Assembly (NCBI GenBank): GCA_038145405.1
Contig: JAYQPQ010000030.1
Coordinates: 1-20,910, forward strand
Source of the DNA: JAYQPQ01 sp038145405
GTDB lineage: Bacteria > Pseudomonadota > Gammaproteobacteria > Pseudomonadales > GM7GCV1
Direction: 5' to 3'
Length of the DNA stretch: 20,910 nt
The translations under genes were made by a program, and so were the position numbers. Below the pieces are notes generated by a model, which worked only from the letters and a program-made list of their open reading frames with translations, searched no databases and was not told the origin of the DNA. Positions 7,659 through 13,030 of this stretch are shown here, piece after piece. How positions within the stretch are numbered: position 1 is the first letter of the stretch; each line of letters opens with the position of its first letter.

Positions 7659-8384
7659 TTAGTAAAGCGACCAGGCCACCCAGAACAGGCGCACCGCCAG
7701 TAGTGTCAAAATCCAACGCAGGATGACGCGGAACTGGTCGTCGCTGATGTGATCCAGAAAACGCCGGCCAACCCAGGTGCCGGCAAAGCCGGCCAGGGTG
7801 GCCAGACCAATGACCTGCAGGTAAGGGCGGAAGTCAAAACCGACTGACATATAGCCGACGATTTTCAGAATAGACATCCAGAACATACAACCCGCAATGG
7901 TGCCGACAATGGTCTGGCGCGTGAATTTGCCTCGTAGCAGATAGCCTTGCAGCAGCCCGCCCAGGCCGGTTACCGAACTCAGCCAGGTGTGCACAATGCC
8001 GAGCCAAAAAAAGGGTTTGGGCCCCGGCACTTTCCAATTTACTGGGGGCATCCACAGCATGCCGAGCAGGGTAAAGCCGAGCATCAGGGAGATGGCGAAT
8101 TCCGATAGCAGGGAAAAGGTGTGCACGCCGATCACCGCGCCGATCACCGAGCCCAGCACAAAGGGCTTGCCGATGTGCCAGAGAATGTAGCGATGAAAAT
8201 TGATCACGCGAAAGAACTGCGAGGCCAGAATAAAGGCCGAGTTCAGGGGCACCACAGCGTTTATCGGCAACACGAAGGTGGAGGCTGCCAGCAGCAGAAT
8301 GCCGCCCCCCATGCCGGTAGCCGCGCTGATAATCGCGGCGATAAAGCTCAGCAGGGTAATAAAGGCAAGATCGAAGGGACTCAG
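7659..8384 (-). CDS. TSUP (TauE/SafE) family membrane permease, probable CTG start
   Basis: This is a predicted inner-membrane transporter of 241 residues from the TSUP family, whose members move small anions such as sulfite, sulfoacetate or other organosulfur compounds. Several hydrophobic segments are clear, and the family hallmark sequence near the first one, AAIISAATGMGGGILLLA, is present at about residues 15-32. The frame has no ATG upstream of 8312, where starting would cut off half of the first segment. CTG at 8384-8382 gives SPFDLAFITLLSFIAA and has GAGG seven bases upstream, so I choose it. A frame with ATG at 8428 reaches a stop within 16 codons and would need a frameshift to join. 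The substrate cannot be told. The hybrid pseudogene lies downstream on the same strand. Confidence 0.8.
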   Translation of the reverse strand: MSPFDLAFITLLSFIAAIISAATGMGGGILLLAASTFVLPINAVVPLNSAFILASQFFRVINFHRYILWHIGKPFVLGSVIGAVIGVHTFSLLSEFAISLMLGFTLLGMLWMPPVNWKVPGPKPFFWLGIVHTWLSSVTGLGGLLQGYLLRGKFTRQTIVGTIAGCMFWMSILKIVGYMSVGFDFRPYLQVIGLATLAGFAGTWVGRRFLDHISDDQFRVILRWILTLLAVRLFWVAWSLY

Positions 8385-8426
8385 GAAGCTACCTCAACGG
8401 CGAAAGTGGGCCCGGGTATGGCGACC

Positions 8427-8432
8427 ATTATA
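8427..8432 (-). promoter_or_regulatory. Candidate -10 box for the TSUP gene
   Basis: A perfect TATAAT (minus strand, 8432-8427) lies 42 bp upstream of the proposed CTG start. The -35 position with a 17-bp spacer (8455-8450) reads CACTGG and is poor, and there is no extended TG motif. It is supported by the -10 box alone. Confidence 0.35.
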
Positions 8433-8560
8433 GCCAGCCGTGGGTCGCGCCAGTGGCCGCCCTTGCGCAAGATCAGGAAATTCTCTGCTGCGGCCTCGCC
8501 CCTGGCCAAATTCTGCTAACCTAGGCAGATGCAAAGAAGGGGACAAGGGATGCGCTTGCA

Positions 8561-8917
8561 CACGGCGCGCAGCAGGAAGACGACAGCTCCAATGTTGTGA
8601 TCCACGAGTTCGCCCACAAGCTGGACGAGGAAAACGGTGGGGTGGATGGCAACCCGGTGCGCCGCCACGCCGGCTTTGTCGAATGGGCCGAGTTATTCAG
8701 CCGACAGTACCAGACCTTTCTCGAGGAGATTGAGCAGGAGGCCGACGACGCCATCGACGACTATGGTGCACATTCGCCCGAGGAGTTCTTTGCCGTGTGC
8801 AGCGAAAGCTTTTTTGAAAAGCCGCATCGGATGCAGCAGGATTCGCCGGAACTTTACGACCAACTGTCCCGCTTTTATGCGGTCGCCCCGGCCAGCTGGC
8901 AGGAGCAAACCAGATGA
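8561..8917 (+). pseudogene. mtfA: 5'-truncated MtfA-type zinc metallopeptidase
   Basis: MtfA is a gluzincin-like cytosolic peptidase known in E. coli for binding the Mlc repressor. Intact proteins have about 250-270 residues. Here only the C-terminal part remains. It begins near HGAQQEDDSSNVVIHEFAHK, holds the HExxH zinc motif as HEFAHKLD, and keeps SPEEFFAVCSESFFE with the probable third glutamate ligand. Upstream the frame runs back only to TAG at 8522-8524, has no ATG, and shows none of the usual N-terminal half. Recognisable sequence seems to begin near 8561. A GTG at 8597 would start inside the active-site motif. The stop overlaps the ATG of the next gene (ATGA at 8914-8917). I call it a remnant; a short expressed product cannot be excluded. 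Confidence 0.75.
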
Positions 8918-9591
8918 AGCCCTTTGCCGAGATTTACCACCGCGCCGCCCAGCGCAAGGGTGGCGATGCCCAGCTGAACAAGCTGATGCAGGTCGACATC
9001 AAGACCCCCAAACAGCTGGCTGCCATCTCCGATGACCGCTGGCTGTCGGCCATGACCAATGGCATCTTCAAGGCTGGCTTTGTCTGGAAGGTAATAGATA
9101 ACAAGTGGGATGGCTTCGAGCAGGCCTTCTGGAAGTTCAACGTGATCCGCTGCGCCTATATGTCGGAAGAAGATGTCGACGCCCTCGCCAAAGACACCCG
9201 TATAGTGCGCAATCGCCAGAAGATCCTTACCGTGCGTGAGAACGCCGTGTTCCTGCTGGATATTCAGCAAGAACATGGCAGCTTCGGCAAGCTGGCGGCC
9301 AACTGGCCGGAATCCGATTTTGTCGGATTGCTGCAGTTGCTGCAAAAGCGCGGATCGCGCCTGGGCGGCATGACGGCGCAGTATTTTCTGCGCCGCATGG
9401 GCAAGGCCGGTTTTGTGTTGAGTCGTGACGGTACAGCGGCCTTGATCGATGCCAGCGTGATTGACAAGGCGCCGAGTGGACGGGCCGCCATGCAGAAAGT
9501 GCAGGATGCCTACAATGCCTGGGCTGAGGAGTCCGGGCTGAATCTGGCGCAGATCAGCCGCGTGCTGGGCATGTCGATCGACGCGGTTTAG
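8914..9591 (+). CDS. Divergent DNA-3-methyladenine glycosylase I-like protein
   Basis: The 225-residue product resembles the Tag family (PF03352), helix-hairpin-helix enzymes that remove 3-methyladenine from DNA. The clearest match is the stretch FEQAFWKFN, then MSEEDVDALAKDTRIVRNRQ and KILTVRENA (about residues 69-112), against the Tag pattern F..F....M.EEDVE.L..D..IIR.R.KI....NA. AGFVW at about 52-56 keeps the tryptophan of the base pocket. Where Tag has its catalytic glutamate, this protein seems to have Gly or Asn. The four Cys/His zinc ligands of Tag are absent; there is a single cysteine in the middle of the protein. The start ATG overlaps the mtfA remnant stop. The 3' end overlaps the convergent thioredoxin-fold gene by 4 bp. 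Activity is uncertain. Confidence 0.75.
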   Translation: MKPFAEIYHRAAQRKGGDAQLNKLMQVDIKTPKQLAAISDDRWLSAMTNGIFKAGFVWKVIDNKWDGFEQAFWKFNVIRCAYMSEEDVDALAKDTRIVRNRQKILTVRENAVFLLDIQQEHGSFGKLAANWPESDFVGLLQLLQKRGSRLGGMTAQYFLRRMGKAGFVLSRDGTAALIDASVIDKAPSGRAAMQKVQDAYNAWAEESGLNLAQISRVLGMSIDAV

Positions 9592-9971
9592 CTTTCCAGC
9601 GCGCCGTACTTTTCCCGGTAGCTGCGGTGTTCGCGAATCAGCTTCAGTGCGCGCGGCATCAGGCCGCGCTCGTAGAAAGGCAGGGCCTGGAACTGGCTGC
9701 AATCCAGCTGGTACTTAGCGCAAAAATAGCGAATCAACTCGTCGGAATCGCTGAGCAGGCGGCCGGGTTCAACCTCGACGGTGGGAAAGGTCAGGGGTTT
9801 GCCCAGTCGCTCGGTGAGCGAGGCCTTGATGGCGGCGAAGTCGCCTTCACCCTCCACCATCTCCACGATTTTCAACTGGGGAACCAGGCTAGCCTCGGCC
9901 ATAAACACCAGAAAGCGGAAGGAATAGGGACAGCCGCGCTTGAGCCAGGCGGTCGGCACAAAATCCTGCAT
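9588..9971 (-). CDS. Small glutathione S-transferase N-domain / glutaredoxin-like protein
   Basis: This 127-residue cytosolic protein seems to be a stand-alone thioredoxin fold. WLKRGCPYSFRFLVFMAEA at about residues 9-27 carries a CPYS motif, as in glutaredoxins, followed by a helix. TFPTVEVEPGRLLSDSDELI at about 61-80 has the cis-proline and the [D/E]S[D/E]-type glutathione-binding turn of GST N-terminal domains. The remaining 45 or so residues are helical-looking but too short for a full GST C-domain. ATG 9971 lies 8 bp downstream of the yebC stop, so the two genes probably share a message. It could be a reduced GST or a monothiol oxidoreductase; the target is unknown. Confidence 0.7.
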   Translation of the reverse strand: MQDFVPTAWLKRGCPYSFRFLVFMAEASLVPQLKIVEMVEGEGDFAAIKASLTERLGKPLTFPTVEVEPGRLLSDSDELIRYFCAKYQLDCSQFQALPFYERGLMPRALKLIREHRSYREKYGALES

Positions 9972-9978
9972 GCTGCCG

Positions 9979-10701
9979 TTAGCCGGGCAGATCGGCGTTG
10001 TGAAATACGCGCTGCACGTCGTCCAGATCTTCCAGCAAGTCCAGCAGGTGGCTGAAGGATTCGGCATCCTCACCACCGATCGCCACGCTGGCTTGGGGCA
10101 GGAACTGGATTTCGTCGGTGTCGAACTCAATGGCGCCCAGGGCTTCCACCAGCGCCGTCTTCGCCTTGGCGTACTCGGTATGGGGCGTAAACACGGTGAT
10201 CATGCCGTCTTCACTTTCGATATCGGTGACGTCGACATCGGCCAGCATCAGGGCTTCCAGCACGGCTTCCTCATCGGCGCCGGTAAAACGGAAGATGGCG
10301 GAGTGGTCGAAGCTGTGCATGCAGGTGCCGGGCGTGCCGATCTTGCCGCCGCCCTTGTTAAAGCTGACGCGCACATCGTTGAAGGTGCGGGTGGAGTTAT
10401 CGGTCAGGCAGTCGACAATCACCATGGTGCCGCCGGGGCCGAAGCCCTCGTAACGCGCCGCCTCGAAATTCTCGCCGCCCACACCTCTGGCCTTGTCGAT
10501 GGCCTTTTCGATGACGTGGCTGGGTACCTGGTCGCGCTTGGCGCGTTCGATTAGGCTGCGCAGGCTGAGGTTGCCGGATGGGTCGGTGCCGCCCGTCTTG
10601 GCTGCCACATAAACCTCCCGGCCGTACTTGCTGTACACCTTGGTTTTGGTGGCCGCCGTTTTGGCCATGGAGAGTTTACGGTTCTGAAAGGCGCGACCCA
10701 T
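9979..10701 (-). CDS. YebC/PmpR family protein, YeeN-like subgroup
   Basis: The 240-residue protein belongs to the TACO1/YebC family, described as transcriptional regulators and more recently as translation factors acting at difficult peptide motifs. Family landmarks are SKYGREVYVAAKTGGTDPSG, VIEKAIDKARGV, ARYEGFGPGGTMVIVDCLTD, FNKGGGKIG and the C-terminal DLLEDLDDVQRVFHNADL. The N-terminus (MGRAFQNRKLSMAKTAATKT) lacks the HSKW start of YebC proper and resembles the YeeN branch. ATG 10701 is chosen for this match and has AAGG eight bases upstream; the frame is open further upstream to 10812 but that part is unlike the family. The small CPYS gene follows after 8 bp. The function is a family inference. 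Confidence 0.92.
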   Translation of the reverse strand: MGRAFQNRKLSMAKTAATKTKVYSKYGREVYVAAKTGGTDPSGNLSLRSLIERAKRDQVPSHVIEKAIDKARGVGGENFEAARYEGFGPGGTMVIVDCLTDNSTRTFNDVRVSFNKGGGKIGTPGTCMHSFDHSAIFRFTGADEEAVLEALMLADVDVTDIESEDGMITVFTPHTEYAKAKTALVEALGAIEFDTDEIQFLPQASVAIGGEDAESFSHLLDLLEDLDDVQRVFHNADLPG

Positions 10702-10906
10702 GAAAGTTACCTTGCGATTCGTCAGGGCGAGTATTTTGGTGGGACGGCGGCGAAAAGCAAGAGCCATCGCCAGGGCCGAGCGCTGACACCCCGGCTGCCC
10801 CATAGACTGCAAATGCTAATTTTTATTGCGCTTCAGTCAGTTTGCTTGCCCCCCAGGAGTTGATTGGCTTCAATTGGCGCAACTGACTGGAACCAGATCC
10901 TTGCGC

Positions 10907-11944
10907 ATGAAACTCAGCCCCTGGCTTGCCGCCCTGATCATCACCCCGGCTTTTGCGCAAGCGCCTGCCTGGCTCGAACGCCTGCCCATGGACCTGCTGG
11001 ATGTTCAGGCCCCCACGGTGCGCGTCAGCGGTATGCCCGGCAGCCTGAGTATTGCCCAGATCAGCTGTAACTCGTTGCCGCTGGACGGTGTGCGCCGGCG
11101 CATCGTCAATACGGCCATTCAGGAGTGGGGCTTCTTTGGCTTTAGCGTGATCGATCAGACCGAGGAAATTGCCGCCGAAATGCGTCGCACCGGTGGCTTT
11201 GGCCGCCGCAGCGAGAGCGGTCGTCCGCTTACAGCCGATTTGAACCAGCGCGCCGATGACGAAGTATTACAAATTGCCCTCTCGGTCGGCGGCTATTGGG
11301 CGGCCACACCCGATGGCCGCTGGATGCTCGAGCGCCAGAACGAAGCCTGGCAAGGCCCCCTGGGTTACCGCTCCGATTGGCGCGATTTCTGGTCGGCGGC
11401 CTTTATTTCCTGGGTGATGTGCGAAGGTGGCCTGGGCAACAAGGAGCAGTTCCAGCGTTCCATTGCCCACCACGACTACATCGACCAGGCCATTCTGGCG
11501 CGCGACGGCAAAGAACCCTCGGCGGCCTATGTGGCCTACGACATTGGCGAGGCCGCCGTTGCCCCCGGCGATCTGCTGTGCCGCGGCAGCCGCCCCGAAT
11601 ACGGAAGCCTGGCCGAGCGCCGCGCCCATCTGGAAGAGGGTGCGCGCACACACTGCGATATCGTGGTGAAGGTGGATGAGCAGGCCGGCGAAATCTGGGC
11701 CATTGGCGGCAATGTCAGCGATTCCGTGCGACTCAAACGCCTGCCTGCCGAGTTTGGCCGCAACGGCCTGCAAACGGTGCCCTACAGCGGCCGCATGATC
11801 TTTGCCCATCTGCAGCTACAGGCGCCGGCCATCGAAACCAATGCCCTGGATAACAGCCCCACCATGCTGGCGCTAGCGTGCACCATGCCATCGCACTCCT
11901 TCCTGGCGGCTGGGGTGGTGGTAACGGGCGAGGGGAATTGTTAG
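10907..11944 (+). CDS. Secreted DUF2272-type protein
   Basis: The 345-residue product begins with a clear signal peptide (MKLSPWLAALIITPAFA, then QAPAW), so it is probably periplasmic. The middle part, FWSAAFISWVMCEGG followed by RSIAHHDYIDQA, matches my memory of DUF2272. AVAPGDLLCRGSR and THCDIVVKVD with IGGNV further on recall the Cys-His layout of CHAP/NlpC-P60 hydrolases, so a peptidoglycan amidase-like role is possible but only inferred. The frame is open upstream to ATG 10826, but starting at 10907 puts the signal peptide at the N-terminus. No good ribosome-binding site is visible before 10907. The gene diverges from yebC across about 205 bp, in which I see no clear paired promoter. 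A stretch of more AT-rich DNA follows. Confidence 0.75.
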   Translation: MKLSPWLAALIITPAFAQAPAWLERLPMDLLDVQAPTVRVSGMPGSLSIAQISCNSLPLDGVRRRIVNTAIQEWGFFGFSVIDQTEEIAAEMRRTGGFGRRSESGRPLTADLNQRADDEVLQIALSVGGYWAATPDGRWMLERQNEAWQGPLGYRSDWRDFWSAAFISWVMCEGGLGNKEQFQRSIAHHDYIDQAILARDGKEPSAAYVAYDIGEAAVAPGDLLCRGSRPEYGSLAERRAHLEEGARTHCDIVVKVDEQAGEIWAIGGNVSDSVRLKRLPAEFGRNGLQTVPYSGRMIFAHLQLQAPAIETNALDNSPTMLALACTMPSHSFLAAGVVVTGEGNC

Positions 11945-12009
11945 AGCTAATAAAAAGAATCGTATTTTTCTTTCTGTTTATCACTCATTTAAATGGAGTC
12001 GTTTGAGAT

Positions 12010-12492
12010 ATGGATTTCACATTTCTGGTTGTCATTTTCATCGTCCTTTTTGGTGTGGCTGCTCTGACAAAAAAGGCGCCCAATCGAAATCTTCCCTACG
12101 AGCGAAACCAGTTTCTGCTTTCCAAGGCAGAGCAAAATTTTTATGGAGCGCTGCTTCTTGCGCTTGGCGGAGATTACGCAGTGATGTGCAAAGTACGAAT
12201 TGCAGATGTGCTGAATACACGGAAAGGCTTATCGAGCAAGGAGCGCACCGCCGCCTTCAATCAAATTGCCCGCAAGCCCTTCGATTTTGTGCTCTGCAAT
12301 TCTCAGGATTTATCTATCGTCGCAGCGATTGAGTTAGACGATGCTTCACACCGGGCAAGTAATCGACGTGCCCGAGATAACTTTGTCGAAGGTGCATGCG
12401 ATGCGGCGGGGCTAAAACTGCATCGGTTTAAACGCGCTTATAGTGTTGAAGAGGTGCGCCAAGCTATTTTAGGAGCTCCAGTCGGAGGGTGA
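12010..12492 (+). CDS. Membrane-anchored DUF2726 domain protein
   Basis: The 160-residue protein has one N-terminal hydrophobic segment (about residues 4-20) and then a soluble domain. KAEQNFYGALLLALGGDYAV, RKPFDFVLCNSQDLSIVAAI and ELDDASH, then RDNFVEGACDAAGLKLHRFK, follow the DUF2726 pattern. This domain is regarded as related to restriction-endonuclease-like folds; the acidic residues around FDF and IELDD fit that core. Such proteins are common as orphan genes near mobile or phage DNA, but no partner is seen here. Gene and upstream gap are visibly more AT-rich than the neighbours, which may mean later acquisition. The function is unknown. Confidence 0.8.
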   Translation: MDFTFLVVIFIVLFGVAALTKKAPNRNLPYERNQFLLSKAEQNFYGALLLALGGDYAVMCKVRIADVLNTRKGLSSKERTAAFNQIARKPFDFVLCNSQDLSIVAAIELDDASHRASNRRARDNFVEGACDAAGLKLHRFKRAYSVEEVRQAILGAPVGG

Positions 12493-12509
12493 AGTCGGGG
12501 ATACAGATC

Positions 12510-12525
12510 GCTATCTTTAGATAGC
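12510..12525. repeat. Short hairpin between DUF2726 and the zinc-ribbon gene
   Basis: GCTATC and GATAGC form a perfect 6-bp stem around TTTA. It overlaps the last codon and stop of the minus-strand zinc-ribbon gene. No T-run follows closely on either strand; at most a weak terminator-like structure between convergent genes. Confidence 0.3.
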
Positions 12526-12708
12526 TTCGGTCTTCTCCTTGCTGCAGCGCTTGCAGCGAAAAACCGTAACCAGCCTGCCCTGTCGGCTATCAAATTGTTT
12601 GTCCTGCCAGATTTCCCACTTGTGAAAGCCGTGTTGGCACAGGCCGAGTTTGTTTTTCTCGGCTTTCTGCTTTTTGGCTTTGGCGAAGGAGTGGATGTTG
12701 GTGGTCAT
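12517..12708 (-). CDS. Small zinc-ribbon-like hypothetical protein
   Basis: This would be a 63-residue basic protein starting at ATG 12708; an in-frame TTG at 12717 is an alternative. It begins MTTNIHSFAKAKKQKAEK and then shows CQHGFHKWEIW, a run FDSRQGRLVTVFRC, and CKRC near the end. The spacing C..(G)xH...CxxC looks like a small zinc ribbon of the kind seen in phage-like and other short proteins. I recognise the pattern but no named family. No convincing Shine-Dalgarno is visible. It lies between the convergent DUF2726 gene and the tRNA gene on the same strand. The conserved-looking metal ligands make it a likely real gene, not chance. Confidence 0.55.
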   Translation of the reverse strand: MTTNIHSFAKAKKQKAEKNKLGLCQHGFHKWEIWQDKQFDSRQGRLVTVFRCKRCSKEKTEAI

Positions 12709-12745
12709 GGCTATCAAGCTAGCACAAATGAATCTAGGGTCGGAA

Positions 12746-12822
12746 TGGTGGGCCCACCAGGACTTGAACCTGGGACCAAGCGATTATGAGTCGCCTGCTC
12801 TAACCAACTGAGCTATGGGCCC
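12746..12822 (-). tRNA. tRNA-Ile2 (anticodon CAU, lysidine-modified type)
   Basis: A full 77-nt cloverleaf including encoded CCA. The acceptor GGGCCCA pairs with TGGGCCC over 7 bp, the D stem is GCTC/GAGC, the anticodon arm GGCGA-CTCATAA-TCGCT, and the T arm CCAGG-TTCAAGT-CCTGG. The anticodon is CAT. The anticodon arm is identical to that of E. coli tRNA-Ile2 as I remember it, including G27-U43, and positions 4-5 are C-C as in TilS substrates. E. coli elongator tRNA-Met has a different anticodon stem. It therefore most likely reads AUA after TilS converts C34 to lysidine, although simple anticodon rules would label it Met. Confidence 0.88.
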
Positions 12823-12897
12823 TTATGCTTGCTCTGTTTGGTCTGAGCATTGTCGCGCTGCTCAACCAAAACTCTGCGTTTCAACTTCTGTCTGGGG

Positions 12898-12926
12898 GGA
12901 TTGCTTCGCTACGCTCGCAATGACAA
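12898..12926 (+). repeat. Interspersed palindromic repeat, copy 1
   Basis: It begins GGATTGCTTCGC and ends GCAATGACAA, with ATTGC and GCAAT inverted at the ends. It shares the GGATTG...GCnAnGACA ends with copies at 12988 and 19135, all in the same orientation. It lies between the tRNA gene and the rpoD terminator. Confidence 0.65.
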
Positions 12927-12944
12927 GGTTGGGTCACACCCCCG

Positions 12945-12975
12945 CAAACAAAAATCCGGTGTTTCCACCGGATTT
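12945..12975 (-). terminator. Intrinsic terminator of rpoD
   Basis: AAATCCGGTG and CACCGGATTT (12952-12961 and 12966-12975 on the plus strand) form a perfect 10-bp stem with a 4-nt loop. On the minus strand the stem runs into TTTTTGTTTG. It lies 56 bp past the rpoD stop and should end the rpsU-yqeY-dnaG-rpoD message. The T-rich flank on the plus side is weaker. Confidence 0.88.
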
Positions 12976-12987
12976 CTTATTTTAACG

Positions 12988-13023
12988 GGATTGCCGCGTC
13001 GCGTGCGCTCCTCGCAAAGACAA
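12988..13023 (+). repeat. Interspersed palindromic repeat, copy 2
   Basis: GGATTGCCGCGTCGCG ... CTCGCAAAGACAA has the same ends and orientation as copy 1, with a longer middle. It sits between the rpoD stop (13031) and the rpoD terminator. Its reverse complement resembles the widely scattered bacterial repeat that reads like TTGCGAGGAGCG...GGCAATCC. Confidence 0.65.
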
Positions 13024-13030
13024 ATAGGAA

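Noticed and set aside
8426..8428. ATG 8428 as the TSUP start
   Set aside because: Its frame stops after 15 codons and is not the permease frame; it would need a frameshift, while CTG 8384 has a proper ribosome-binding site.
12010..12708. DUF2726 plus zinc-ribbon genes as a defence system
   Set aside because: The genes are convergent, not an operon, and no nuclease-associated helicase, methylase or toxin partner is present.
12746..12822. Elongator tRNA-Met
   Set aside because: The anticodon and acceptor stems fit tRNA-Ile2 and not the E. coli elongator Met sequence.
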